From positions 310,001-374,000 of the forward strand of contig CAVUTF010000046.1 in assembly GCA_963744305.1 (NCBI GenBank): a stretch of DNA of 64,000 nucleotides, in the 5' to 3' direction. This DNA is from FEN-1219 sp963744305 (lineage in GTDB: Bacteria > Pseudomonadota > Gammaproteobacteria > Steroidobacterales > Rariloculaceae). The notes under the pieces were generated by a model. It saw only the letters and a list, made by a program, of their open reading frames with translations. It was not told the origin of the DNA and did not search any database. Below, piece by piece: positions 16,553 through 25,620 of the stretch (position 1 is its first letter; each line of letters opens with the position of its first letter). Made by a program: the position numbers and the translations under genes.

Positions 16553-17995
16553 ATGCTAAAGCCGTCACTGCAGCTTCGGCTGACACAATCGCTGACCATG
16601 ACGCCGCAACTGCAGCAGGCGATTCGTTTGCTGCAACTGCCCGTCATGGAGCTGCAGGCGCAGATTCAAGAGGCCCTCGACGAGAATGTGATGCTCGAGG
16701 CCGAGGAGCCCGAGGCGCCGGAAGGGGCGGAAACCGCGGAAGCGCCGGAAACCACGGAGAGCGAGTCCGATGAGCCGGAGGAGCTCGGGGAGCCCGGAGA
16801 GCTCCCGGTCGCACGCGAAGCCGAATGGGGGGACGTGCAGAAGACGGGGCCGTCCGAGGCGCCGAAGAGCGCCGAACCGCCGACTACATTCGAGTATGCG
16901 GACCGCTCGGAAGAGAACCTGCGAGATCATCTTCTGTGGCAACTCGAGCTCGAGAATCTCGACGCGCGGACGACTGCGGTCGGCCAAGCCATCATCGACG
17001 CAATCAACGAGGACGGTTACCTGACGGACGATCTCGAGGCGATCCGCGCGACGCTCGCACCCGACGTGCTCGCGTCGATCGAAGAAATCGAGACAGTGCT
17101 GAAGCTGATTCAACTGTTCGATCCCGCCGGCATAGCTGCGCGCTCGGTGAGCGAGTGCGTGCTCCTGCAGCTGGCGCAGCTGCATGCGGACACGCCGGGG
17201 CTTGCCCTCGCGCGCGCGATTGCCGCCGAGCATCTCGAGCTCGTCGCCGAGCATCAGTACGCCGCCCTGAAGCGCCAGCTCAAAATCTCCGATGAGGAGC
17301 TCGAGCACGCCATCGCGCTCGTGCGCTCGTGCCACCCGCGCCCGGGCGGCTCGATCTACGCGCCTGCGGCCGAGTACGTCGTGCCCGACGTGTTCGTGCG
17401 GCGCAGCGACGGCCATTGGGTGGTGGAGCTCAACAACGCGATCTCGCCGCAACTCAAGGTGAACCAAATCTACGCTGGCTCGCTCGGCCGCGGCGAAGAG
17501 TATGATGTTTTGAGGACGCAGCTCCAGGAAGCGCGTTGGTTGATTCGCAGCTTGGAAATCCGCAACGAGACGCTGCTCAAGGTCGCTCTGACCATCGTTC
17601 AAAGGCAAACCCAGTTCCTCGAGCTCGGCGAGGAGCACATGCGTCCGATGGTGCTGCGCGACATCGCCGAGGCCATCGAGATGCACGAATCCACGGTCTC
17701 GCGCGTCACGACAAACAAGTACATGCACACGCCGCGCGGCGTCTTCGAGTTCCGCTATTTCTTCTCGAGCCACGTTGCGGGCGAGGAAGGCGAGCAGTCG
17801 TCGACGGCGGTGCGAGCGAAGATCCGCAAGTTGGTCACGGGCGAGGACCCGGAGAAGCCACTTTCCGACAGCCAGATCGCGCAGCTCTTGTCGGCGGAAG
17901 GCATCACAGTGGCGCGGCGCACAGTCGCCAAGTATCGCGAAGCCATGAAGATACCGTCCTCGAGCGACCGCAAACGCAATAAGTTGGCAGGCTAG
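16553..17995 (+). CDS. rpoN: RNA polymerase sigma-54 factor RpoN
   Basis: This 480-residue sigma-54 starts MLKPSLQLRLTQSLTMTPQLQQAI, the Gln/Leu-rich region I that contacts enhancer-binding activators. An acidic region II follows (about 45-110), then the core-binding region. The C-terminal RpoN box ARRTVAKYRE is intact near residues 453-462. It directs -24/-12 promoters. It lies between lptB and hpf, as in Pseudomonas and Escherichia. Confidence 0.97.
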   Translation: MLKPSLQLRLTQSLTMTPQLQQAIRLLQLPVMELQAQIQEALDENVMLEAEEPEAPEGAETAEAPETTESESDEPEELGEPGELPVAREAEWGDVQKTGPSEAPKSAEPPTTFEYADRSEENLRDHLLWQLELENLDARTTAVGQAIIDAINEDGYLTDDLEAIRATLAPDVLASIEEIETVLKLIQLFDPAGIAARSVSECVLLQLAQLHADTPGLALARAIAAEHLELVAEHQYAALKRQLKISDEELEHAIALVRSCHPRPGGSIYAPAAEYVVPDVFVRRSDGHWVVELNNAISPQLKVNQIYAGSLGRGEEYDVLRTQLQEARWLIRSLEIRNETLLKVALTIVQRQTQFLELGEEHMRPMVLRDIAEAIEMHESTVSRVTTNKYMHTPRGVFEFRYFFSSHVAGEEGEQSSTAVRAKIRKLVTGEDPEKPLSDSQIAQLLSAEGITVARRTVAKYREAMKIPSSSDRKRNKLAG

Positions 17996-18070
17996 AGGAG
18001 GTGCTTCGGATCGAAACTTGCGAATTGGCCGAGCGTTGGAGCAATTGATACCAGTCGAAGGAGCGCAATC

Positions 18071-18394
18071 ATGCAGTTGAGTGTTACTGGCCACCATGTC
18101 GATGTCACGCCCGCCCTGCGCGACTACGTCGGAACGAAGCTTGCAAAACTTGAACGGCACTTTGATCACATGACCGACATTCACTGCATCCTCACCGTCG
18201 AAAAGCTCATTCACAAGGCCGAAGCCACTGTTCATGTCGGCGGCGGCGGCACGATTCACGCGGACTCCACCGACAGCGACATGTACGCCGCGATCGACAT
18301 GCTGGTCGACAAGCTCGACAGACAGGTGAAGAAGCTCAAAGAGAAGCTCACCGATCATCACGCGAGAGAGGTCGAAAAGCCTCGTTTTCGTTGA
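18071..18394 (+). CDS. hpf: Ribosome hibernation promoting factor HPF (short form)
   Basis: This 107-residue protein belongs to the short HPF/RaiA class: MQLSVTGHHVDVTPALRDYV, then the beta-alpha-beta-beta-beta-alpha fold with TVHVGGGGTIHADSTDSDMYAAIDMLVDKLDRQVKKLKEK. It binds the 30S tRNA and mRNA channels and promotes 100S dimers in stationary phase. A strong AAGGAG precedes the ATG. In most relatives ptsN comes next. Here rapZ follows after 37 nt. Confidence 0.95.
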   Translation: MQLSVTGHHVDVTPALRDYVGTKLAKLERHFDHMTDIHCILTVEKLIHKAEATVHVGGGGTIHADSTDSDMYAAIDMLVDKLDRQVKKLKEKLTDHHAREVEKPRFR

Positions 18395-18431
18395 CCCGAA
18401 ACGAGCCCTTAGGTTTGCTGCAGGTACTGCC

Positions 18432-19290
18432 GTGCGACTCGTCATCATCAGTGGCCTATCGGGCTCCGGAAAGAGCGTCGCACTGCACGTACTGGAAGAC
18501 CTCGGCTTCTACTGCATCGACAACATTCCGGTAGGTTTGCTGCGCTCGTTCGTCGATCAGATCCTGCCGCGCAATGACGCGGCCTTCGCGAACGTCGGCG
18601 TCGGTTTGGACGCGCGCAATCGGCCGAGCGGACATCGCCGAGATCCCGTCTCTCGTAAAGCAGTTGCGGGCCGACGGCGTTGCCTGCGAGATCATTTTCC
18701 TCCAGACCGACGACAAGGTTCTGTTGTCGCGGTTCAGCGATACGCGCCGCCGCCATCCGCTCGCGACCAAAGACACGAGTCTCGCCGAAGCGATCGCGAA
18801 GGAACGAGAACTGCTCGGCCCGATCATCAACACGGCGGAGCTCGTGATCGACACGACAGGTATGACCGTATACGCGTTGCGCGAGCTGATTCGCGAACGC
18901 GTCGGTCAGCGCGTAGCCGGCGCTCTGTCGATCCTAGTCGAGTCGTTCGGCTACAAGCACGGCTTGCCCGCGAGCGCCGATTTCGTTTTCGACGTGCGTT
19001 GTCTGCCGAACCCCTATTGGGAGCCCACGCTGCGGCAATTGAGCGGCAAGGACCAGGCCGTCAAGCAATTCCTCGACGACGAGCCGTTGGTCCAGGAGAT
19101 GATCGACGACATCGTCGCCTTCCTCGAGCGTTGGATACCTCGCTACCAGGACTTTCAGCGCTCGTACTTGACGGTCGCGATCGGCTGCACGGGTGGCCAG
19201 CACCGCTCCGTTTACGTTGCGGAAGCCGTAGCCCGCAGGCTCGAGCGCCAACACGGGACGATTCGCACGCAACATCACGAGCTACCTTAG
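18432..19290 (+). CDS. rapZ: RNase adapter / nucleotide-binding protein RapZ (frame broken by one base)
   Basis: RapZ (YvcJ family) binds GlcN6P and directs RNase E to small RNAs in enterics, and its ATPase is conserved in proteobacteria. The GTG start gives RLVIISGLSGSGKSVAL with Walker A at residues 8-15. The reading frame is lost at about 18627. Removing one base joins it to RADIAEIPSLVKQL... and the C-terminal IGCTGGQHRSVYVAE signature. The repaired protein is 285 residues, the normal size. A consensus error is the likeliest cause. No npr gene follows. Confidence 0.92.
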
Positions 19291-19310
19291 CCGCAGTTTG
19301 CTCCTGCGGC
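19290..19310 (+). terminator. Hairpin after rapZ (terminator-like)
   Basis: GCCGCAG and CTGCGGC form a 7-bp stem with a 7-nt loop overlapping the rapZ stop, in the gap to a convergent gene. There is no T run, so intrinsic termination is uncertain. Confidence 0.35.
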
Positions 19311-19359
19311 ATTCGCCATCCTGGCGGTCGCCGCAATTCTCATCGGCACGCCACGGCCG

Positions 19360-20565
19360 TCAGCGCTCGAGCGCGCGCTGCAGGTGGGCGGGCGCGTAGA
19401 GCGTGTCCATCGGCTGATCGAAGATGAACGCGCGAAGCTCGTCTTCCATCTCCAGCGCGTCGCGATAGCCCATCTCGATGAGCTCGCGCGTGAATCCGGA
19501 TTCGAACAAGAGATAGCTCACGAGCTGCATGCCGCTGCGGTTCATCGCGCCGAGGCCCTGGAGCAGCAGGCGAACGCCGCGCGGCAGCTCATGAGCGTGG
19601 CGGGCGGCGACCGAGCGAATGTCCTCCTTCGGCACGATGACGAGCGCGTGCAGCGGTCGCAAGGTCGCAAGCGAGCCCTTGAGGCGGTCCGTTCCGGCTT
19701 GCTCGAGAATCCTATTGATTCGCGAGAGACGCTCGAGATCCGTGTACAGACCATCCATGAACAAGGTATCGAGCATGTATCCCGCGAGATGCGCGAGGCT
19801 CGGAAAGTCCGGTGGCCGATCCGCTGATGGCTCGGGGTCGGGCCGCTCGTCTCTGACGCCGATCACGAGCAGACGATCGGCGCCCAGGTGTATCGCGGAG
19901 GACAACGGTGCGCGGTGGCGCATCGAGCCATCGCCGTAGTATTCCCCGCCGATCCGCACCGGCGGAAACACGAACGGCACCGCGGCACTCGCCATCAAGT
20001 GGTCGATGCCGAGCTTCTCCGAGCGCCCGATGCGCCGCACGCGCGCCCAGGGTTGAATCGAGGGGTGCGCCTGAAAGAACGTGACCGAGCGCGCGGAGGT
20101 ATACGCCGATGCCGTGACCGCCAATGCGTCCAAATGCCCGTGCTCGATTGCTTGCGCGATCCGCGCGAAACGCACGGTGCGCTCCAGCAGAGTGCGCAGT
20201 GGACTATTGTCGAGCAGGGAGGTCGGGTTGCTGACGCCCAAGCCTCCGAACACGAGTGCGGCGAACCAGTGCAAGCTCGATTTGAGCATCTTCCAATTGT
20301 CGGTCCTATACACCTGCTCGGCCTCGAAGCGCGACCAGACGTGCTCCATCTCGTGGACGGCACGCTCGAAGTGATCGGCGCGGCTCGCAAGCACGGCTGC
20401 GTTGATCGCACCTGCAGACGTGCCGGAGATGACGGCAAACGGATTCGGCGCCTGCTTCGGTAAGATCGACGCGACCGCTTTCAGCACGCCGACTTGATAG
20501 GCGCCGCGCGCCCCGGCGCCGGGCAGCACCAGAGCCTTGCGGATCCTCTTCCTACGGTCGGCCAC
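19360..20565 (-). CDS. Patatin-like phospholipase family protein
   Basis: This 401-residue protein has a patatin domain. The oxyanion-hole loop is PGAGARGAYQVG (residues 15-26), the nucleophile elbow is GTSAG (Ser about 50), and the catalytic Asp sits in a DGS motif (YYGDGSMRHRAPL, about 211-220). The family hydrolyses acyl chains of phospholipids. There is no signal peptide or membrane span, so a cytoplasmic or peripheral location is likely. It ends the minus-strand run after pyk (10 nt apart) and converges with rapZ. The substrate cannot be told from sequence. Confidence 0.9.
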   Translation of the reverse strand: MADRRKRIRKALVLPGAGARGAYQVGVLKAVASILPKQAPNPFAVISGTSAGAINAAVLASRADHFERAVHEMEHVWSRFEAEQVYRTDNWKMLKSSLHWFAALVFGGLGVSNPTSLLDNSPLRTLLERTVRFARIAQAIEHGHLDALAVTASAYTSARSVTFFQAHPSIQPWARVRRIGRSEKLGIDHLMASAAVPFVFPPVRIGGEYYGDGSMRHRAPLSSAIHLGADRLLVIGVRDERPDPEPSADRPPDFPSLAHLAGYMLDTLFMDGLYTDLERLSRINRILEQAGTDRLKGSLATLRPLHALVIVPKEDIRSVAARHAHELPRGVRLLLQGLGAMNRSGMQLVSYLLFESGFTRELIEMGYRDALEMEDELRAFIFDQPMDTLYAPAHLQRALER

Positions 20566-20575
20566 TCGGCGGCAT

Positions 20576-22042
20576 CTATGCCGCCGTGGCGGCGGGCACG
20601 GTAAGGATCTGCATCGTATTCGTCCTCCCTGCCACGCCTCGCTGGTCTCCCATCGTGAAGAGGACGAGGTCGCCGGGTCTTACGGCGCCGTCCTTGAGCA
20701 GCGTCTCGAAGACGCTTTCCTGAATCCCCGCGGGGTCCGTGTGCACGACGTCGAAAGGCACAGCGTAGACGCCGCGATACAAGCTCACGCGGCGGCGCGT
20801 CGCTTCGTGCCGCGTGAAGGCAAACACAGGAATGTCGGAGCGCACACGCGACATCCACAGCGTCGTGGAACCGGACTCGGTCAACGCGATGATCGCGCGC
20901 ACGTTCAGGTGGTTGGCCACGTACATGACGGCCATCGCGATCGCTTCGTCGACGTGCGAGAACACATCCTCGAGCCTATAGTTCGCGGCCCGACGAAACG
21001 TCTCGTGCTTTTCCGCGCCGACACACAGCTCCGCCATCGTCGCCACGGCACGGACCGGGTACTTCCCGACGGCAGTCTCCGCAGACAGCATGACGGCATC
21101 GGTGCCGTCCATCACCGCATTCGCGACGTCGGACACCTCGGCACGCGTCGGCGATGGCGAGTTGATCATCGATTCGAGCATCTGCGTCGCCGTGATGCAG
21201 ACGCGATTGCGGGAGCGCGCGAGCCTGATCAGGCCCTTCTGCAATCCGGTCATCGAGGCGTAGCCCACTTCCACGGCGAGATCGCCGCGGGCGACCATGA
21301 TCACATCGCTAGCGTCGATGATGGCGCGGATGTTCTGCACGGCTTCGGCGCGCTCGATCTTGGCCACGATATGCGCCTGGCCGCCCGCCGCCCGCAGCAG
21401 CTCGCGTGCTTCCTCAACGTCCTCCGCGTTGCGCGCAAACGAGACGGACATGAAATCGAGCTTGAACGCCGCGGCCGCCTCGATGTCCCGCCTGTCCTTA
21501 TCCGTCAAGGCCGGAGCCGACAAGCCGCCGCCCTGCTTGTTGAGTCCCTTGTGATCGGCGAGCTTGCCGCCTTGCTTCACGAGGCAATGAATACGCGAGC
21601 CTTCGACGTTCTGGACCTCGAGCACGATCAACCCGTCGTCGAGCAACAGCACGTCGCCCGGCTCGACGTCGTTCACGAGATTGCGGTACGCGCAGCCGAC
21701 GGAATGCTCGTCCCCGCTATTTGGGTCCATCGCGGTGTCGAGCACGAACTCTCGACCTTCGAGCAAAGTCGCCGAGCCGGCCTTGAACGATTCGACGCGA
21801 ATCTTCGGCCCTTGGAGGTCGCCCATGATGCCGATGTGTCGACCGACTCTGTCGGCTATCTCGCGCACGGTAGCGACTCTGGCCGCTTGCTCGGCCGCCG
21901 TGCCGTGCGAGAAGTTCACGCGAAAGACGTCGGCGCCCGCGCGAATCAGCTCCTCTAGCACGGCCGGGTTGTCGGTGGCCGGACCGAGCGTCGCGACGAT
22001 CTTCGTGCGTCGACGACCATCTTCCTTGGTCCTCAGCGGCAA
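20576..22042 (-). CDS. pyk: Pyruvate kinase
   Basis: This enzyme of about 488 residues converts PEP and ADP to pyruvate and ATP. The N-terminus has RRRTKIVATLGPATDN and FRVNFSHG. The active-site MVARGDLAVEVG and the signature IARLARSRNRVCITATQMLESM-like helix are clear (this protein reads LIRLARSRNR). The C-terminal regulatory domain is present. No ATG lies at the expected start. I use a TTG at 22042, just after the glycerate kinase stop. A TTG at 22141 would give a long extension overlapping that gene. It is the last enzyme gene of the tkt-gap-pgk-gckA-pyk run. Confidence 0.94.
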   Translation of the reverse strand: MPLRTKEDGRRRTKIVATLGPATDNPAVLEELIRAGADVFRVNFSHGTAAEQAARVATVREIADRVGRHIGIMGDLQGPKIRVESFKAGSATLLEGREFVLDTAMDPNSGDEHSVGCAYRNLVNDVEPGDVLLLDDGLIVLEVQNVEGSRIHCLVKQGGKLADHKGLNKQGGGLSAPALTDKDRRDIEAAAAFKLDFMSVSFARNAEDVEEARELLRAAGGQAHIVAKIERAEAVQNIRAIIDASDVIMVARGDLAVEVGYASMTGLQKGLIRLARSRNRVCITATQMLESMINSPSPTRAEVSDVANAVMDGTDAVMLSAETAVGKYPVRAVATMAELCVGAEKHETFRRAANYRLEDVFSHVDEAIAMAVMYVANHLNVRAIIALTESGSTTLWMSRVRSDIPVFAFTRHEATRRRVSLYRGVYAVPFDVVHTDPAGIQESVFETLLKDGAVRPGDLVLFTMGDQRGVAGRTNTMQILTVPAATAA

Positions 22043-22044
22043 CG

Positions 22045-23349
22045 CTACCGAGGATTCCTGGCGGTTTCGGTTTGGCAAAGTATCAACCTGAAATCGTTGA
22101 CGTTGGTACGAGTCGGTCCAGTTCTTACGAGCGAATCGCAAGCATCAAAGTAACTGTAACTGTCGTGCTGCGCCAGTATTGAAGCAAGCGACATGCCGCG
22201 CGCCGCGCCAAGCTGCAGAGTTTCCGGCACGACGATCGCGCCTGCATGATCGCCATGACCGTCGATCCCGTCGGTGTCCGCAGCTAGCGCCGCGATGCCG
22301 GGTCGTCCATCGAGCTCGAGCGCAAGCGCGGCGAGATACTCCGTGTTGCGGCCGCCGCGGCCGCCCGCATCGCCCAAGACGACGCGCGTCTCGCCGCCCG
22401 ACAGAATCGCGGCCGGCCGGCCGCCTTCGAGAAGGGACATGGCGAGCCGCGCGTGCTCGCGGCCGAGCGCCTGGGCTTCGTCTGCAAGATCGTCACCTAG
22501 CCGTAACACCGCGTAGCCCTGCCGCTCGAGCAGACGCTGACTCGCGTCGAGCGCGGTCTCGGCTGATGCGATCAGAAACACGCGGTCCGCCGCGAACGCT
22601 CGATCGTTCGGCTTCGGCGTCTCGTGCCGCGGATCGAGCAAAATGGGCTCGAGCTCGCGCAGCTTCGGATAACCGTAGCGCGTGAGGATTCGCAGCGCGT
22701 CAGCTTGCGTGGTTGCGTCGGCGATCGTCGGACCGGACGCGATGTCGCCGACGCTGTCGCCCGGCACATCCGAGATCGCGAACGTGAGCACCGGCGCCGG
22801 TCGCGCCGCCGCAGCAAGCCGTCCGCCTTTCAGATTCGACAGATGCTTGCGAACGCAATTGATCTCGCGGATGTCCGCTCCCTGCCGAATCAAGTAGTTC
22901 GCCGCCGCGCGTTTTTGCTCGAACGTGAGGCCCGGCAGCGGCGCGACGGCAAGCGAGGAGCCGCCGCCCGAAATCAGGCAGCAGAGCCGCTCGTCTCGCT
23001 TCAACGTGGCCGCGAGCTCGAGCAAGCGCGCACCCGCCGCGAGACTCGCGGCGTCCGGCGATGGATGCGCGGCCTCGACGACCTCGATCGCGCCGCCATT
23101 CTCGGCGGGGAGCAAACCGTGGCCGTACCGCGTGACGACCATGCCTCGGACAGGCGCGCCCCAGTGCGCATGAAACACGGCCGCCATCGCCGCGGCGGCT
23201 TTACCGGCGCCGAGCACTAGCGCCGGACCACGCTCTCGGATCGCCGCGAGCGCCGGCGGCAGGCAAGCGGCCGGTTGCGCGGCGGCGAGCGCCGCTGCGA
23301 ATGCTCCCTCGAGCACGCGGCGCGCCGCGGAAGAATCGGCGTCGTTCAC
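22045..23349 (-). CDS. gckA: Glycerate 2-kinase (GckA/TtuD, MOFRL family)
   Basis: This 434-residue DUF4147/MOFRL-type kinase phosphorylates D-glycerate to 2-phosphoglycerate. LVLGAGKAAAAMA near the N-terminus, LISGGGSSL, INCVRKHLSNLKGGRLA, and the C-terminal MOFRL region with GGRNTEYLAAL and ADTDGIDG are all characteristic. It overlaps pgk by 4 nt (ATGA) and is followed at once by pyk. A ttuD-pyk pair is also known in Pseudomonas glyoxylate/tartrate operons. Its product enters glycolysis between Pgk and Pyk, which fits the context. Confidence 0.94.
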   Translation of the reverse strand: MNDADSSAARRVLEGAFAAALAAAQPAACLPPALAAIRERGPALVLGAGKAAAAMAAVFHAHWGAPVRGMVVTRYGHGLLPAENGGAIEVVEAAHPSPDAASLAAGARLLELAATLKRDERLCCLISGGGSSLAVAPLPGLTFEQKRAAANYLIRQGADIREINCVRKHLSNLKGGRLAAAARPAPVLTFAISDVPGDSVGDIASGPTIADATTQADALRILTRYGYPKLRELEPILLDPRHETPKPNDRAFAADRVFLIASAETALDASQRLLERQGYAVLRLGDDLADEAQALGREHARLAMSLLEGGRPAAILSGGETRVVLGDAGGRGGRNTEYLAALALELDGRPGIAALAADTDGIDGHGDHAGAIVVPETLQLGAARGMSLASILAQHDSYSYFDACDSLVRTGPTRTNVNDFRLILCQTETARNPR

Positions 23350-24536
23350 GAGCGTGCCGAGCGGGCCCGTGCCTCCAGCGTCGCGACTGCGGGCAGCTTC
23401 TTGCCTTCCAAGAACTCCAAGAACGCGCCGCCGCCCGTCGAGATGTAGGAGATCCGCTCGCTGATGCCGAACTGCTCGACGGCCGCCAGAGTGTCGCCGC
23501 CGCCCGCGATCGAGAACGCGTTGCTCGCTGCCACCGCTTCGGCCACGCGGCGCGTGCCGTTCGCAAACTCTGGATGCTCGAAGACGCCGAGCGGCCCGTT
23601 CCAGACGATCGTGCCCGCGCCGGCGAGATGCTCCGCATAGACAGCGGCGGTCTGCGGGCCGATGTCGAGAATCATGTCCGCCGCCGCAAGCGCGCGCACG
23701 TCCTTGACCGTGCCTTTCGCACCCGGCTCGAGGTTCTGCGCAACGACGACATCGGTCGGCAGCGGAATCTTCGCGCGGCCGAACTCGCCGCCAATGAGCT
23801 CACGCGCGAACTCGATCATGTCACGCTCGGCGAGCGACTTGCCGACATTCACGCCGGCGGCCGCGAGCACCGTATTTGCGATACCTCCGCCGAGAATGAG
23901 CTCGTCCACCTTCTTCGCGAGCGTGCGCAGCACCTCGAGCTTCGTCGAAACTTTCGCACCGCCGACGATGGCCGTAAGCGGCCGAGCGGGGTCGTCGAGC
24001 GCGCTGCCGAGCGCCTCGAGCTCGGCGACCAAGAGCGGTCCGGCGCAGGCGATTGACGCGTAGCGCGCAACACCGTTCGTGCTCGCTTGCGCGCGGTGCG
24101 CCGTGCCGAACGCGTCCATCACGAAAACGTCGCAGAGCGCAGCCATGCGTTTAGCGAGCCCTTCGTCGTCCGCTTCCTCGCCTTTCTCGAAGCGCACGTT
24201 CTCGAACAGAACGACGTCCCCAGGCTTTACGTCGACGCCCGCGAGCCAATCGCGTACGAGCGGAATTCGGCGGCCCAAGAGCCGTCCTAAGCTCTCGGCC
24301 ACGGGCGCGAGCGAGTGCGCCGGGTCGAATACCCCCTCTTTCGGGCGGCCGAGGTGCGACATCACCATCACGCGCGCGCCGCGCTCGAGCGCGATGCGCA
24401 GCGTTGGAACGGCGGCTTCGAGGCGCGCGGCGCTCGTCACTTTGCCGTCCTTGATCGGCACATTGAGGTCTTCGCGGATCAGCACTCGTTTTCCCTCGAG
24501 CTCAAGATCCGTCATCTTCTTAACCGCGAGCGCCAT
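23346..24536 (-). CDS. pgk: Phosphoglycerate kinase
   Basis: This 396-residue two-domain kinase transfers phosphate from 1,3-bisphosphoglycerate to ADP. KRVLIREDLNVPIKDGKVT at the N-terminus, the MSHLGRPKEG loop, the TAIVGGAKVSTKLEVL hinge and the C-terminal FSIAGGGDTLAAVEQFG nucleotide loop are intact. The start MALAVKKMTD is chosen because the upstream extension is not conserved. It lies 32 nt after gap and overlaps gckA. Confidence 0.97.
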   Translation of the reverse strand: MALAVKKMTDLELEGKRVLIREDLNVPIKDGKVTSAARLEAAVPTLRIALERGARVMVMSHLGRPKEGVFDPAHSLAPVAESLGRLLGRRIPLVRDWLAGVDVKPGDVVLFENVRFEKGEEADDEGLAKRMAALCDVFVMDAFGTAHRAQASTNGVARYASIACAGPLLVAELEALGSALDDPARPLTAIVGGAKVSTKLEVLRTLAKKVDELILGGGIANTVLAAAGVNVGKSLAERDMIEFARELIGGEFGRAKIPLPTDVVVAQNLEPGAKGTVKDVRALAAADMILDIGPQTAAVYAEHLAGAGTIVWNGPLGVFEHPEFANGTRRVAEAVAASNAFSIAGGGDTLAAVEQFGISERISYISTGGGAFLEFLEGKKLPAVATLEARARSARS

Positions 24537-24568
24537 GTCGGTTCCCTCGCTGGGTTTCCGCCGTTCGA

Positions 24569-25579
24569 TCAGACTCCTGCAAACACGACGGTGGTGTCGA
24601 GCATGCGGTTCGAGAAACCCCACTCGTTGTCATACCACGCACACACCTTGACGAGCTTGCCGCCGAGCACTTTCGTCAAGCTCGCGTCATAGATCGAGGA
24701 CGCGGGGTTGTGATTGAAGTCGACCGACACGAGCGGCTCATTTGTGAACTCGAGCACGCCCTTCAACGCGCCCTTGCTCGCTGCAAGTATCGCGGCGTCG
24801 ATTTCCTTCGCGTTGGTGTCGCGTGCGGCTTGAAAAGTGAGATCGACGACCGACACGTTGATAGTCGGCACCCGCATCGCGAAACCATCGAGCCGCCCGT
24901 CGAGCTCCGGCAGAACGAGACCCACAGCGGCCGCGGCGCCGGTCTTGGTCGGAATCATCGATTGCGTGGCCGAGCGCGCGCGGCGCAGGTCGCTGTGGTA
25001 GACGTCCGTCAGCACCTGATCGTTCGTGTACGCATGAATGGTCGTCATCTGCCCGTACTCGATGCCGATCTTCTCGTGCAACACCTTCGCGAGCGGCGCC
25101 AAGCAATTCGTCGTGCAAGAAGCGTTCGAAATGACTTGGTCGCCGCGCTTCAAGGTCTCGTGATTCACGCCGTAAACGATCGTGGCGTCGACGTCCTTGC
25201 CCGCCGGTGCGGAGATCACGACCTTGTTCGCGCCCGCGCGTATGTGCGCAGAGGCTTTCTCCTTCGAGGTGAACAGCCCCGTGCACTCGAGCACCACGTC
25301 GACGCCGAGCGCTTTCCAAGGCAGCTTGGCCGGATCGCGCTCGGCGCAGACCTTGATACGATCGCCGTCGACCACGAGGTTGTCGCCCTCGACGCCGACG
25401 TCGAAGGGAAACGGCCCATGCGCCGTGTCGTAGCGGGTCAAATGCGCATTCGTTTTCGCATCGCCGAGATCGTTGACGGCAACGATCGATAGCTCGTTGC
25501 GTCGATCGCCTTCGTACAGCGCGCGCAATACCATGCGGCCGATGCGGCCATAGCCGTTGATAGCGATTTTGGTGGGCAT
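24569..25579 (-). CDS. gap: Glyceraldehyde-3-phosphate dehydrogenase, type I
   Basis: This 336-residue enzyme has the Rossmann start INGYGRIGRMVLRAL and the catalytic SNASCTTNCL with Cys155. Its partner His lies about 27 residues later. VNDLGD after the second strand suggests NAD as cofactor, by analogy with glycolytic GapA. The ATG at 25579 follows an AGGAGG ribosome site at 5 bp. It is 41 nt after tkt and precedes pgk. Confidence 0.97.
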   Translation of the reverse strand: MPTKIAINGYGRIGRMVLRALYEGDRRNELSIVAVNDLGDAKTNAHLTRYDTAHGPFPFDVGVEGDNLVVDGDRIKVCAERDPAKLPWKALGVDVVLECTGLFTSKEKASAHIRAGANKVVISAPAGKDVDATIVYGVNHETLKRGDQVISNASCTTNCLAPLAKVLHEKIGIEYGQMTTIHAYTNDQVLTDVYHSDLRRARSATQSMIPTKTGAAAAVGLVLPELDGRLDGFAMRVPTINVSVVDLTFQAARDTNAKEIDAAILAASKGALKGVLEFTNEPLVSVDFNHNPASSIYDASLTKVLGGKLVKVCAWYDNEWGFSNRMLDTTVVFAGV

Positions 25580-25620
25580 AGCTTGCCTCCTAGACAAAGC
25601 GTCGCGGCGAGCGACTCACG

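Noticed and set aside
16565..18448. A 627-codon open frame on the minus strand opposite rpoN
   Set aside because: It mirrors rpoN and hpf codon use in a GC-rich genome, has low-complexity Arg/Leu composition and no recognisable motif. rpoN is certain on the other strand.
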